A stretch of 64,000 nt of DNA, taken from positions 1-64,000 of the forward strand of contig NZ_DATJTC010000031.1 in assembly GCF_035503745.1 (NCBI RefSeq), written 5' to 3'. Each line of letters opens with the position of its first letter. Positions within the stretch are counted from its first letter, which is position 1. The translations under genes and the position numbers were made by a program. Positions 25,528-34,867 of the stretch are shown in pieces. The notes under the pieces were generated by a model. The model did not search any database, was not told where the DNA came from, and saw only the letters and a program-made list of their open reading frames with translations. The stretch comes from Dyella_B sp035503745 (GTDB lineage: Bacteria > Pseudomonadota > Gammaproteobacteria > Xanthomonadales > Rhodanobacteraceae).

Positions 25528-26406
25528 ATGCGTCCCGACATCTACCTGGTCTATCTGCTGCTGCGCCTGCTCGGCTTGCTGCCTTTGCGCTGGCTGCAGG
25601 CGATCGGTGCGGGCCTGGGGCGGCTGGCGTTGCGCCGGCGAGGGCGGATGGCGCGCTACACCGAGGTCAACTTGACGATTGCGCGGCCGGACCTGGACGA
25701 CAAGGCGCGCGCCGCCTTGTTGGGCGAGGTCATGGAAGAGGCGGGCAAGTCGATGACCGAGATCGTAAAGATCTGGGGTGCCGGTGCCGAGCGCGCGCTA
25801 GGCCTGATCCGCGAGGTGCGCGGCGAGGCGCTGTTCGATGCGGCGCTGGCTTCGGGCAAGGGCGTCATCATTGCGGCACCGCACCTGGGTTGCTGGGAAC
25901 TGCTCAATTACTGGCTGTGCCGCAAGACGCCGATGGCCATTCTCTATCGCCCGCCGCGCATCGCGGCGGTGGAGGCGCTGTTGCGCAAGGTGCGCGGCGC
26001 GCTGGCGCCCGAGCAGGTGCGTGCCGAAGGCGCGGGCGTGCGCGCGTTGTACAAGCGCCTGGCGGCCGGCGGCACGGTGGGCATTCTGCCGGACCAGAAG
26101 CCGCGCGCGGGCGAGGGCGAGTTCGCGCCGTTCTTCGGCCGCGAAGCGATGACCATGGTGCTGCTGCCGAGGTTGGCCGCGCGCACCGGTTCGACGGTGT
26201 TGTTTGCGTTCGCCGAGCGTCTGCCGCGCGGCGCGGGGTATCGGATCCACTTTCTGCCGGCGCCCGAGGGCCTGGCCGACGCGCAGTTACCGTGGGCGTG
26301 CGCGGCGCTCAATCGCGGGGTGGAGCAATGCGTGCAACTGGCGTTTGCGCAGTATCAGTGGCATTACAAGCGGTATTCGGCGGATAACCGGCCCAGTCCG
26401 TATTGA
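25528..26406 (+). CDS. Lipid A biosynthesis acyltransferase (LpxL/HtrB family)
   Basis: The 292-residue protein has an N-terminal membrane helix (residues about 3-25) and the LABLAT acyltransferase motifs: APHLGCWELLNYW with the His-x4-Glu catalytic pair, ILYRPPR, and GILPDQKPRAGEGEF. It would transfer a secondary acyl chain from ACP to Kdo-lipid A at the inner membrane. The start at 25528 (MRPDIYLVYLLLRL) gives the usual N-terminal helix; the frame opens earlier at 25450. It is convergent with the TPR gene and close to the LPS sugar-assembly block. Confidence 0.9.
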   Translation: MRPDIYLVYLLLRLLGLLPLRWLQAIGAGLGRLALRRRGRMARYTEVNLTIARPDLDDKARAALLGEVMEEAGKSMTEIVKIWGAGAERALGLIREVRGEALFDAALASGKGVIIAAPHLGCWELLNYWLCRKTPMAILYRPPRIAAVEALLRKVRGALAPEQVRAEGAGVRALYKRLAAGGTVGILPDQKPRAGEGEFAPFFGREAMTMVLLPRLAARTGSTVLFAFAERLPRGAGYRIHFLPAPEGLADAQLPWACAALNRGVEQCVQLAFAQYQWHYKRYSADNRPSPY

Positions 26407-26454
26407 CGCCCGATGGGGAGGTGGCGCGTCATCGGGGCGCGTCACGGCCCATGC

Positions 26455-26486
26455 GGCCCAAGCCATGAATCAGCCTGGGCCTTTTT
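26455..26486 (+). terminator. Probable terminator of the LpxL-like gene
   Basis: GGCCCA (26455-26460) pairs with TGGGCC (26476-26481) and is followed by TTTTT. The stem is interrupted by one mismatch and overlaps the stop codon of the convergent TPR gene. Confidence 0.45.
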
Positions 26487-26799
26487 GCTCGATCCTGCGC
26501 AAAAACACCACCATCTCTTTCTCTGCCTGCTTGTCGCCACGCGTACGCGCTACCTCGATGCCTTGCCGCCACGCTTGGGCGGCGCCGGTTTCATCGTGCA
26601 AAGCCAGGCGAGCTTTACCCAGCAGTTTCCATGCCGCCGAGTAGTTGGCGTCGAACGACACGGCATGCTGAAATTCCGCCGCCGCCGCCGCGTGTTCGCC
26701 TTGTTCCAACAGCGCATTGCCCAGCGAAAACCGCAACAACGCACCGTCGCGCGGGCCGCCGCATTGCGCGCGCAAGCTGGCGATCAGCGCGGCGCTCAC
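26470..26799 (-). CDS. Tetratricopeptide-repeat protein
   Basis: The 109-residue product contains about two TPR units (LLRFSLGNALLEQGEHAAAAAEFQHAVSFD and YSAAWKLLGKARLALHDETGAAQAW), short helical repeats that bind other proteins. No signal peptide is visible. It begins with GTG at 26799, overlapping the stop of the upstream PMT gene (GTGA), so the two are translationally coupled; the TPR may assist or regulate that transferase, which is inference. Longer readings in this frame upstream of 26799 overlap the PMT gene and are not coding. Confidence 0.8.
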   Translation of the reverse strand: MSAALIASLRAQCGGPRDGALLRFSLGNALLEQGEHAAAAAEFQHAVSFDANYSAAWKLLGKARLALHDETGAAQAWRQGIEVARTRGDKQAEKEMVVFLRRIEQKGPG

Positions 26800-28523
26800 G
26801 GCTGCGCGCCGTACTGCGCCTCGGCGCTGGGAAACACCTGCGGCTGCTGCGCGGGCTCGGGCGGGGTGCGGTGCGCGCGCAGGTCCGCCAGGGTCGGCGC
26901 CGGCCACACCACCACCCAGGACGAGCGGAACGGTTGCGCCATCAGCGCATAGCGCAGGGCGTCGGCGTCGAGGTGGTTCGGATGGGTAATGATCAGGCCG
27001 TTGGGGTTGTCGCGGGCGAAATCCTGCAGCGATTTGCCATCGCGAATTTCGGTGATCGGTTTGCTCAGCCGCCCGGCGAAGTGGTACTGGCCTTCGTAGC
27101 TGCCTTCGATGCCGATGGGCCGGTTGCTCTCTTGCGCGGCGGCGATGAAGGCGGTCGCGGGCGTCAGGTCGTATTTGTGCCACAGCGTCAGCGTAAACAG
27201 CGTGTTGAGCGCCAGCGCGCCGAACAAGCCTGCCACCGCGACACGGCGCATTTCGCCGCGTCCGCGCACCAGCAGCAAGCTGCCCAGCAGCAGGAACGCC
27301 ACGCTGAAAGTGCGGCTGTAGGGCGCGGCGCCTTCGAACCATTCGCCATGCAGGTGGTGATGCGCCACCAGGTTCGGCATGGCGAACAGGAACAGGGCGA
27401 ACAGCACGCTGCCGATGCCCAGCGGCCAGCTACCCAGCCAGTAGTTTTCCGCAAGCGCCGTGTGGCGTTCGCGCATCACCGCGATCGCGCCTGCCAGCAG
27501 CAACATGCCGCCGCCGAATTCCGGCAGCGGGTAATAAAGCTGTTTGCCGCTGATCAGCGAAAACAGCACGAACACCGGTACCAGCCAGCACAACGCGAAA
27601 CGCATGCCGGCGTCGAACGGCCGGCGCAACGTGGCCAGCGCCGCCCATGCGCGCGGCCAGCCGCTGAAAGGAAAGGCCAGCAACAGCAGGAAGGGCACGT
27701 ACCACCAGAACGGACGCGCGTGCGCCTGCAGCGGCTGGTCGTGATGGATGCCGCTGACCACGCGCCCGGCCGTCTGCGTGAAGAACAGCCGGTGCCGATA
27801 CGCATCGCCGCCGCTGAAGCCGGCGGGAATCGCCCACGCCAGCAGCATGGCCATGCCAAGCAGGATCGACAGCACCCCGCGCCCGTACCAGCGCGCTCGA
27901 TGCTCGCGCGCCCAGTCGTTCCAAACCGGACCCAGCAGCCACGGGAAGGCGATGTGCAGCAGCATCACCGGCCCCTTGGTCAGCAGGCCCGCGCCGATCA
28001 GCAGGCCGAACAACACCCAGCGCGGCTCGGCGCGATCGGCTTTGGGCGTCAGGCACAGCAGCGCGCCCAGCACGCAGTCGGCCAGTAGCACTTCGTACAT
28101 GATCTGCAGGCCGAACAGGAACGCATACGACAAGGCCAGCAACATCCACGGCGCGGCCTTGGCAACCCACGGGCGCAGCGGGAACAAGCGCCGCGCCAGT
28201 GACGACAGCAACACCAGCTGCACGCCGCCGAAGATCACTTCCAGCACGCGCGGCCACGCGTCGCTGACACCGAACACAAACCAGCCGGCGTGGATGAGCC
28301 AATACAGCAGCGGCACTTTCTCGCTGTACGGTTCGCCGTTGATGTAAGGCACTAGGAAGTGGTGTTCGCGCCACATCTCCCAGGCCACCGCCAGGGTGCG
28401 GGTGGAATACAGCGGCATCGGCCCGTGCGAAAAAATCGCGAGCAGGGCGACCGCGGTCCACAACGGAAGCCACGGCCATAGGCTGCGGAAATCTTCGGAT
28501 CGGCGAAGGCTGTTGGTCGACAC
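26796..28523 (-). CDS. PMT/ArnT-family glycosyltransferase (paralogue of 12793-14439)
   Basis: The 575-residue polytopic protein has the family motifs FSHGPMPLYSTRTLAVAWEMW, YSEKVPLLYWL, a RVLEV segment and about ten membrane helices, with a periplasmic C-terminal part. It shares long stretches with the protein at 12793-14439, so one arose by duplication or transfer. It lies at the edge of the LPS assembly block and is coupled to a TPR gene. It likely adds a sugar from undecaprenyl-phosphate to an envelope acceptor; the acceptor is unknown. Confidence 0.85.
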   Translation of the reverse strand: MSTNSLRRSEDFRSLWPWLPLWTAVALLAIFSHGPMPLYSTRTLAVAWEMWREHHFLVPYINGEPYSEKVPLLYWLIHAGWFVFGVSDAWPRVLEVIFGGVQLVLLSSLARRLFPLRPWVAKAAPWMLLALSYAFLFGLQIMYEVLLADCVLGALLCLTPKADRAEPRWVLFGLLIGAGLLTKGPVMLLHIAFPWLLGPVWNDWAREHRARWYGRGVLSILLGMAMLLAWAIPAGFSGGDAYRHRLFFTQTAGRVVSGIHHDQPLQAHARPFWWYVPFLLLLAFPFSGWPRAWAALATLRRPFDAGMRFALCWLVPVFVLFSLISGKQLYYPLPEFGGGMLLLAGAIAVMRERHTALAENYWLGSWPLGIGSVLFALFLFAMPNLVAHHHLHGEWFEGAAPYSRTFSVAFLLLGSLLLVRGRGEMRRVAVAGLFGALALNTLFTLTLWHKYDLTPATAFIAAAQESNRPIGIEGSYEGQYHFAGRLSKPITEIRDGKSLQDFARDNPNGLIITHPNHLDADALRYALMAQPFRSSWVVVWPAPTLADLRAHRTPPEPAQQPQVFPSAEAQYGAQP

Positions 28524-28593
28524 GATTTGTCAGGCCGTCCCTGTCTAAGGTGAGCGTAATTTTAACGAATGAGCGGGCTGAACCGGCTATTAC

Positions 28594-29628
28594 TCAGGCC
28601 GGCCCCCAATAGCCGATGCGGCGGCGCAATTTTAGCTTGCGCCATAAATTCAAAGGCTTGCGCCTGCGATTGCGTGCGCCTGCAGCAATGAACGCATCGA
28701 TGGCATCCAGCACGCGTTCGCTGGAATGGCCGTCGCGATAGGGGTGGATCGCTTCGCCGAAGGCTTTGATCGCCTGCATCAGCTCCGGCGGGCGCGCCAG
28801 CGCGCGCTCGATCGCCGGTTCGAATTGCGCGGGGTCGTCGATGTCGATCAGCTGCGGACCGGGCGCGCGATTCTTGAAGGTGACGACCGGCTTGCCGGTG
28901 AGCAGGAATTCGCTCAGCGCAGAGGAGGTGTCCGAACACATCATGTCGACCTGCGCGAACAGCTCCAGGATGTTGTCGTTTTCGGCGAAGGTAAGGTGCT
29001 CGTTTTGCAGCGCCTTGAATTTCGCGGTCGTCTCCGGCGCCATCTTCGGATGGAACGACACGATCCAGCGCCAGCGGCCGTCGCGCGAAAGACGCTTCAC
29101 TTCTTCATAGAGCGTTTCCGCCGCGCTCCACGATGGCGAAAAGGTGGAGTGATAAAGGATTACCGGCGGCGTGCGCACCGGCGGTAACCCGCCGGCGATG
29201 TCCTTCATGAAAGGATCGAGCTTGGGCCAGCCGGTTTCGGTCACGGTGAAGTGGCCGAGTTTTTTTGCCAGCGCGCCGAACTGCGCGGTGTCGCGCGGAC
29301 CGGTGGTGCAATACAAGTCGAAGAAACCGCGGATGTACACATGCCGCGGCTTGCCGGCGTTGAAGCCGTGGAAGGTTTCCACTTTCACGCCGGGGAAAAA
29401 ATGCGGCAGGTGATTGCTGGAGGTCACTACGGCGATCGGGTTCCAGCGGCGCACCTGTTCTACGTCGAGCAGTCGCTCGCCTTCCACCAGGTCTTCGGCG
29501 CCGGGACCGTCGAAGAACCACGCCGCCTCGTCGCCGCGCGCGCGAATGGCCGCCTGCAGCGGGCGCAGGATGGCCAGCGCATAGCGTTCGGAACCGTACA
29601 GCAGGTAGTGCTTCTTGGGTGCGGGCAT
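28594..29628 (-). CDS. CDP-glycerol glycerophosphotransferase-like protein
   Basis: The 344-residue protein has a GT-B-like layout with the signatures seen in CDP-glycerol glycerophosphotransferases (TagB/TagF type): VETFHGFNAGKPRHVYIRGFFDLYCTTGP in the N-terminal half, ILYHSTFSPSW, RWIVSFHPKM, and the C-terminal MMCSDTSSALSEFLLTGKPVVTF. It may transfer a phosphoglycerol or sugar to core or O-antigen. Its ATG overlaps the stop of the upstream GT2 gene by one base (TGATG), giving a coupled pair. The true donor is uncertain, since this fold also occurs in other polymer transferases. Confidence 0.8.
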   Translation of the reverse strand: MPAPKKHYLLYGSERYALAILRPLQAAIRARGDEAAWFFDGPGAEDLVEGERLLDVEQVRRWNPIAVVTSSNHLPHFFPGVKVETFHGFNAGKPRHVYIRGFFDLYCTTGPRDTAQFGALAKKLGHFTVTETGWPKLDPFMKDIAGGLPPVRTPPVILYHSTFSPSWSAAETLYEEVKRLSRDGRWRWIVSFHPKMAPETTAKFKALQNEHLTFAENDNILELFAQVDMMCSDTSSALSEFLLTGKPVVTFKNRAPGPQLIDIDDPAQFEPAIERALARPPELMQAIKAFGEAIHPYRDGHSSERVLDAIDAFIAAGARNRRRKPLNLWRKLKLRRRIGYWGPA

Positions 29629-30446
29629 CACGGGTCCAGTCCGGCGCGGGTCAATGCGTTGGCCGCGGTATCGCGGGACGGCGGATTCTGCCGCATTTCG
29701 TAATAGCGCATGCGCTTGTACGCGGCATAGCTGGCGGCGGTCTGCGAGATGGCGTAGCCGCGCCAGCCGTCGAGAAAGCCAAGGCGCAGCAGGTAATCCT
29801 TGATGAAGGCCAGCGCGAATACGAACGGCGTCTGCCACATGCGCGCGGGCTTGTCCTTGTCCAGCCAGTCACGGCATTTCAGCTCGGCGTACAGCAGCAC
29901 CTTGAGCTGTTTTTCCGCCAGGCTGGGATTGTTGTCGTGCAGGAACGGCGCCTTCATGGTTGGCGCGGCGCCCTGGAATTTAAGCGATTCGTGCACGCGC
30001 GCATCGCTCCAGCGCGCGCGCTCGCGATGGTAGAAGCGCGCCATCTTCTCGCCCACGGCCGGGCGGTACCAGCGCATCGGCCGGCCCATGTAGATGAGAT
30101 GCCGGCGCAATATCGCCGCGGCACCGTCGCTTTGCATCAGCGCGGGCAGCCGCAGCTGGAGTTCCTCGATCAGCGCGGGCGTCAAGTATTCGTCGGCATC
30201 CAGCATCAGGATCCACGGATGGCTGCACTGCGTGGCGGCGAAGTTGCGCTGCGGGCCGAAGCCCAGCCAGTCCTGATGCAACGTGCGCGCGCCGTGGGCC
30301 TGGGCGATGGCCACGGTGTCGTCGGTGCTGCCGCTGTCCACCACCAGCTTTTCGGCGGCGAAGGGGACGCTGTCCAGGCAGCGGGCGATCTTTGCCGCCT
30401 CGTTGCGGGTCATCACGACAAGCGTGAGCGGAAGAGGATGAGTCAT
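29628..30446 (-). CDS. Glycosyltransferase family 2 (WaaE/KdtX-like)
   Basis: The 272-residue protein is a GT-A transferase: LTLVVMTRNEAAKIARCLDSV, VVDSGSTDDT, GFGPQRNFAA and MLDADEYL with the DxD-like metal site. The layout and the C-terminal WRGYAISQTAASYAAYKRMRYYE resemble WaaE/KdtX beta-1,4-glucosyltransferases that modify the LPS inner core heptose. It is cytoplasmic and precedes the CDP-glycerol-transferase-like gene in the same operon. The precise sugar is not determinable. Confidence 0.88.
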   Translation of the reverse strand: MTHPLPLTLVVMTRNEAAKIARCLDSVPFAAEKLVVDSGSTDDTVAIAQAHGARTLHQDWLGFGPQRNFAATQCSHPWILMLDADEYLTPALIEELQLRLPALMQSDGAAAILRRHLIYMGRPMRWYRPAVGEKMARFYHRERARWSDARVHESLKFQGAAPTMKAPFLHDNNPSLAEKQLKVLLYAELKCRDWLDKDKPARMWQTPFVFALAFIKDYLLRLGFLDGWRGYAISQTAASYAAYKRMRYYEMRQNPPSRDTAANALTRAGLDP

Positions 30447-30720
30447 GCGGGCATTCTAGCGGAACGCTGTCGCCGGCCACGCCGCCCGTGCCTGTCACGC
30501 CGCGGCAACACGCAGGCGGCCCATCCTGACAAGCGCGGCGGCAAACTCGCAAATCGTGATGCGCGGCGGTGTATGCCATTTGCCAGTCCGTTGCGTTTCA
30601 GCTTGTTTGGGGCAACATGCTCGGCATTCGAGCCGGTCGCTGGATGCCGCAGGGATGAGGGGCGCCCGTTGCAGGGCGCGACGGATAGGGCGCGATGAAA
30701 CCTGGGAAGCACGTTCCAGC

Positions 30721-31983
30721 ATGCAGCTAAAAGAATCCAAGATGTCGGCGGTGCGCGGACAGCGCCTGCACCTGCAGGCCGATGTACCCCAGTGGGTCGG
30801 CCGCTGGCTGCTGCTGGGCATGTGGTGGCTGCTGGTGGGGCTGGCGGCAAGTCCGGTGGGCGAAAAAGTCTGGAACCCGGGCAAGCCGTATCACGACAGC
30901 CTTGTCGTGCTGTTCATCGCGCCGGCCGTGTGGTGGGTGTGGAAGCGCCGCGGTGAATTCGGCCGCCGGCTGGTCGGTGGCATCGACGGCTGCCTGCTGC
31001 TGGTGTTTCTGGCCTGGGCCAGCCTGTCGGCGGTCTGGGCCAACTACGGTCACGTTGGCGACATGGTGTTCAACGCCCTCTACATCCTGCTGTTTGTGGT
31101 GGTGTGGGCGGCGCTGGTGGCGGGCAATCCGCAATGGTTCCGCCAGCTGCTGTTCTGGGCGGCCATGGGGCTGGCGCTGGTGGCGCTGGGCGCGATCACC
31201 GTCTTCCCCTCGCGCGTGCTGCATACGTTGAGCTGGCAGGAAGAAGGCCGGCTGGTCGCGTTCGGCGCACTGGACAATCCCAACCTCGCCGCGTTCGCCT
31301 ATGGCGCGGCCATCGTCTGGCTGGCGCAGAGCGCGGTGCGCGAGCGCTACAAGCACGTGCTGCAGGTGCTGGCGCTGATCGCGATGGCGGCATTCGTAGT
31401 GGTGACTTATTGCCGTTCCGCGTGGCTGGCGATCCTGGTGGCGCAGGGCTGCATGCTCGTCGCCGCGCGGCATGGGCACGTTCGGCTGCGCGCGCTGGCG
31501 ATCCTGGTGGTGTCGGGCCTGGCGGTGGCGTTTGGCGGCTGGCGCTACGTCGCCGAGCGCGGCATGTCCTACCGCGCGCAGATCCTTGAGCAGGCCTGGG
31601 GCTGGATCAAGATGCATCCGTGGCGCGGCCTGGGCGAGGGCAGTCACTACACGATCCAGGTCGCCGACCAGACCTGGACGCACAGCCATAACGCCTTCAC
31701 CCACAATGCGATCATGCTGGGCATCCCCGGCGCGCTTGTGTGGGTGGCGCTGTGGCTGATCGTGGGCTGGCGCGGCTGGCTGTTCCGGCACATCAGCGCA
31801 GGGCGCTGCCTGCTGGCGCTATGGGTGTTCGCCACGGTGGCATTCCAGTTCGACGCGCCGGAGCTGATGCAGAAGCCAAGCGTGGAATGGTTCCTGGGCT
31901 GGCTGCCGGTGGCGATGAGCATGGGCCTGGCCTGGCGCGTGCAGGACAGCCGGCGTACCCGCGGCACGGAGGTTCGCGCATGA
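30721..31983 (+). CDS. O-antigen ligase-like (WaaL/Wzy family) membrane protein
   Basis: The 420-residue protein is very hydrophobic with about ten to twelve membrane segments and the large periplasmic loop near the C-terminus that marks the O-antigen ligase/polymerase (PF04932) family: YRAQILEQAWGWIKMHPWRGLGEGSH, then THSHNAFTHNAIMLGIPGALVW, with the conserved His. WaaL joins undecaprenyl-linked O-antigen to lipid A-core in the periplasm; a polymerase role is also possible. The ATG at 30721 is favoured; 30742 is an alternative. It overlaps the next GT2 gene by four bases (ATGA). Confidence 0.82.
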   Translation: MQLKESKMSAVRGQRLHLQADVPQWVGRWLLLGMWWLLVGLAASPVGEKVWNPGKPYHDSLVVLFIAPAVWWVWKRRGEFGRRLVGGIDGCLLLVFLAWASLSAVWANYGHVGDMVFNALYILLFVVVWAALVAGNPQWFRQLLFWAAMGLALVALGAITVFPSRVLHTLSWQEEGRLVAFGALDNPNLAAFAYGAAIVWLAQSAVRERYKHVLQVLALIAMAAFVVVTYCRSAWLAILVAQGCMLVAARHGHVRLRALAILVVSGLAVAFGGWRYVAERGMSYRAQILEQAWGWIKMHPWRGLGEGSHYTIQVADQTWTHSHNAFTHNAIMLGIPGALVWVALWLIVGWRGWLFRHISAGRCLLALWVFATVAFQFDAPELMQKPSVEWFLGWLPVAMSMGLAWRVQDSRRTRGTEVRA

Positions 31984-32834
31984 GCGAGGCGGCCAAACCG
32001 CAAAAAGTGTCGCTGATCGTCATCACCTACAACTGGCCGGCCGCGTTGCAGCAGGTGCTGCGCAGCGTGGCCGGGCAGCTGCGGCTGCCGGACGAAGTGA
32101 TCGTCGCCGACGACGGTTCGACCGACGACACACGGCGGTTGATCGCCTCGATGGCGGCCAACTTTCCCGTGCCGCTGCGCCATATCTGGCAGGAAGACCT
32201 TGGCTTTCGCGCGGCGCGTTGCCGCAACGTGGGTATTGCGGCCAGCCGCGGCGACTACATCGTGCTGATCGACGGCGACATGGTGCTGCATCGGTCCTTC
32301 ATCGCCGATCACCTGATGCTGGCCGAGCCCGGCTACTTCCTGCAGGGCGGACGCTTCAAGACCAGCGCGCAGGAAACGGCGCGCCTGCTGGCGGGCGGCC
32401 GCCCGGTATTCGCGCCGTGGGCCGATGCCGATTTCCATGTCTTCGACGGCATTCGCCGCTTGTACGCGTTTCACGCCCCGGCACTGGCACGCTGGAAGGC
32501 GCGCGGCAAGAACGGCGGTCGGGTCATGAGCTGCAACACCAGCTTCTGGCGCGATGACTTGCTGCGCGTCAACGGTTTCGATGAGCGCATGGAGGGCTAC
32601 GGCGCCGAAGATCGCGAGCTGGCCGCGCGCCTGGAAAATGCCGGCCTGCGCCGGCGCCAGCTGAAATGGTGCGCGCTGGCGGCGCATCTTGAGCATGCCT
32701 CGCGCGCGCAGATCGACGTGAACGACATGAGCCTGCCCAACAATCGCCTTTATCGCCAGACGCTCACCGAGCGCATTACGCGCTGCGCGCAGGGCATCGA
32801 CCAGCATCTGGACGACCCGGCGCTTAGCGCCTGA
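31980..32834 (+). CDS. Glycosyltransferase family 2 with extended C-terminal domain
   Basis: The 284-residue GT-A enzyme has SLIVITYNWPAALQQVL, VADDGSTDDTRR, the metal-binding IDGDMV, and a C-terminal galactosyltransferase-like part (NGGRVMSCNTSFWRDDLLRVNGFDERMEGYGAEDRELAARL) with an ED acid motif. It would add a sugar to core or O-antigen in the cytoplasm. The start ATG is inside the stop of the WaaL-like gene. Its 3' end overlaps the convergent GT4-like gene by 11 bases. Confidence 0.9.
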   Translation: MSEAAKPQKVSLIVITYNWPAALQQVLRSVAGQLRLPDEVIVADDGSTDDTRRLIASMAANFPVPLRHIWQEDLGFRAARCRNVGIAASRGDYIVLIDGDMVLHRSFIADHLMLAEPGYFLQGGRFKTSAQETARLLAGGRPVFAPWADADFHVFDGIRRLYAFHAPALARWKARGKNGGRVMSCNTSFWRDDLLRVNGFDERMEGYGAEDRELAARLENAGLRRRQLKWCALAAHLEHASRAQIDVNDMSLPNNRLYRQTLTERITRCAQGIDQHLDDPALSA

Positions 32835-33840
32835 TCTGGGCCAGCGCGTCGCCCACGCGCGCGGCGAAGCCTTCGTGATTGCTTTGGAACCAACGGCGTG
32901 CGCGTTGGCCGGTGGCGTGCAGTGTTTCATCGCTCATGGCCATGGCCTGGGCCATCGCTCGTTCCATCGCCGCTTCGTCGAAGAAGTAGGTGGTGGTGTG
33001 GCCCATCGTGCCGGTGCTTGCGTGGCCGACCAGCAAGCCGCGCCCGGCGTCGATGAACTCGTTCATCGGCGCCGCATCCGTGGTGATGACCACGGCGCCC
33101 ACGCCCATCGCCTCGGCGATGTAATGCCCCCATCCCTCCGCCTCGGACAGGCATACGTGAAACGCGTGCGCGTTCTGCAGTTCGCGCAAGGCTTCGGGCG
33201 ATACGTATTCGGTGAGATGGCGGATGTTCGCCTGTGCCGGGGCAGGCGTGGCGCAGTGGGGGTTTTGCAGTACGGTCAGCAGCGGCCATTCCGGATGCTT
33301 GCGCCACAGCGCGAGCAATCGTTCGGTGCCCTTGATGCGGCTGCCGCCGGCCAGATGGAAAAACTGCCGCGTGCGTGGAACCTGCGCGTCGTAATGATCG
33401 TCGCTGTCGAAGCCGACATAAGACGTCTTGCAGCCAAGGCGTTCAAACAGCGCCTGTGCGTGAGCGGTTTTCGCCCACACCCGATCGATGCGCCCAAGAT
33501 GCGCGGCATCCTTGCTGTCGAACCATTCGGGATTGGGCAGCGCAATGTTGTGGCGCGCCAGCGGCAGATGCAGCGGCCACAGATGTTCGAACATGATGTT
33601 GAGGTCGAAACGCGCCTGTCCGCGCAGCTTGGCCCACGCGTGGCGCAAGTGACTGAACAGCACGCGCCGGCCGCGGCCGTAACGCCAGCGGTTGTGTTCG
33701 TCTGCCTCGCTTAGCGAGGTGATGTGCACCTGGCAGCCATTCGCCTTCAACGCGTTGGCGAGCAGCTGCGCGTCGCGCGTCAGCCCCAGGCCGTTGTCGC
33801 GCACAACCAGGTTTACGCTCAAAGGCTGGGGCGTGTTCAC
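32824..33840 (-). CDS. GT4-like glycosyltransferase (tandem copy B)
   Basis: The 338-residue protein has a GT-B layout with LVVRDNGLGLTRDAQLLANAL at the N-terminus, LNIMFEHLWPL, ALPNPEWFDS, and the GT4-style C-terminal site CLSEAEGWGHYIAEAMGVGAVVITTDAAPMNEFI, where the first Glu and EAM motif bind the nucleotide-sugar phosphate. It shares about a third or more of its residues with the upstream gene 33851-34861, so they are tandem duplicates. They are cytoplasmic enzymes of LPS or exopolysaccharide assembly; the donor is unknown. Confidence 0.85.
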   Translation of the reverse strand: MNTPQPLSVNLVVRDNGLGLTRDAQLLANALKANGCQVHITSLSEADEHNRWRYGRGRRVLFSHLRHAWAKLRGQARFDLNIMFEHLWPLHLPLARHNIALPNPEWFDSKDAAHLGRIDRVWAKTAHAQALFERLGCKTSYVGFDSDDHYDAQVPRTRQFFHLAGGSRIKGTERLLALWRKHPEWPLLTVLQNPHCATPAPAQANIRHLTEYVSPEALRELQNAHAFHVCLSEAEGWGHYIAEAMGVGAVVITTDAAPMNEFIDAGRGLLVGHASTGTMGHTTTYFFDEAAMERAMAQAMAMSDETLHATGQRARRWFQSNHEGFAARVGDALAQIRR

Positions 33841-33850
33841 GGGGCCGGCC

Positions 33851-34861
33851 TCAGTCGTTCGGCGCTACAGGCAGCGCGGCGGCAATCGCTTCCAGGAAAC
33901 GCTGCTGGAAAGCGCGGTCGTTGGCTTCGTACCAATCGCGCGCGGCCGCGCCGAGCGTGGCTTGTTCCTCGGCTGTCATGGCGATGCAGCGCTCGATGGC
34001 CATGCGCATCGCGTCGGGATCGAAGTCGTACAGCGTGGCCAGTTCCTGCGTGCCGGCAGCGTGCGCGCCCACCACCACGCCGCGCCCGGGCGTGACCAGT
34101 TCGTTCATCGGTTCGGCATCGGTGGTGATGGTGACGCAGCCGGTGCTCAGGCTTTCGATCAGCGAATGGCCAAAACCCTCCGTTTGCGACGGACACAGGT
34201 GAAACGTGTTGGCGTTATGCAGGCGCCGCAGTTCGGCCTCGGGCAGGAAATCGCGAATCAGCGTTACATGGGCGGGCGTCGGCGGCAGGTCGATGTGCTT
34301 GCGGCGCCACACGACGGTCAATCGCGGCCACTGCGGGTGGCGCGCCCACAGTTCCAGCAAGGGCAGCGTGCCCTTGTTGCCGCTGCGGCCGGGGCCATGG
34401 AAGAAAGTGGGCTGGCGCGCGACGCTGGCGTCCAGGTAGTCCGAGCCGGTGAAACCGATGAAGCGGGTACGGCAGCCCAGTTCGCTGAAGATACGCTCGG
34501 CGTGGCGCGTCTTGGCGAAGATCAGGTCGATGTGCGGCAGCTCCGGCAGCCATTCCTCGCGGAACCATTCCGGATTGGGCACCAGGATGTTTACGTGCGC
34601 CTGGTCGAACGATTCGGGCCGCACGTGTTCGAGCATGATGTTGATGTCATAACGCGCGTTGAGGATGCCGCTGAACCATCCGCGCAGCAGCCGGCGCAGG
34701 CGCGCGTGCAGGCGGCGCAGGCGGTTGCTGAGACGGCTGCGATGGCCCAGCCCCGTGATGGTGACATCGTGGCCGCCCTGGCGCAGCAGGCCGGCGAGCA
34801 GGTGCATGTCGCGGGTGAGGCCGGCGCCGTTGTCGCGTGCGATGAGGTTGATGTTGGCCAT
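33851..34861 (-). CDS. GT4-like glycosyltransferase (tandem copy A)
   Basis: The 336-residue protein parallels its downstream neighbour: LIARDNGAGLTRDMHLLAGLL, DINIMLEHVRPE, LVPNPEWFREEWLP, SGNKGTLPLLELW and CPSQTEGFGHSLIESLSTGCVTITTDAEPMNELV. The gap to the copy B gene is only 10 bases and to the upstream PMT gene 6 bases, so all three are one operon on the minus strand. The two paralogues may add successive sugars. No signal peptide; cytoplasmic GT-B fold is expected. Confidence 0.85.
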   Translation of the reverse strand: MANINLIARDNGAGLTRDMHLLAGLLRQGGHDVTITGLGHRSRLSNRLRRLHARLRRLLRGWFSGILNARYDINIMLEHVRPESFDQAHVNILVPNPEWFREEWLPELPHIDLIFAKTRHAERIFSELGCRTRFIGFTGSDYLDASVARQPTFFHGPGRSGNKGTLPLLELWARHPQWPRLTVVWRRKHIDLPPTPAHVTLIRDFLPEAELRRLHNANTFHLCPSQTEGFGHSLIESLSTGCVTITTDAEPMNELVTPGRGVVVGAHAAGTQELATLYDFDPDAMRMAIERCIAMTAEEQATLGAAARDWYEANDRAFQQRFLEAIAAALPVAPND

Positions 34862-34867
34862 GGTCGA

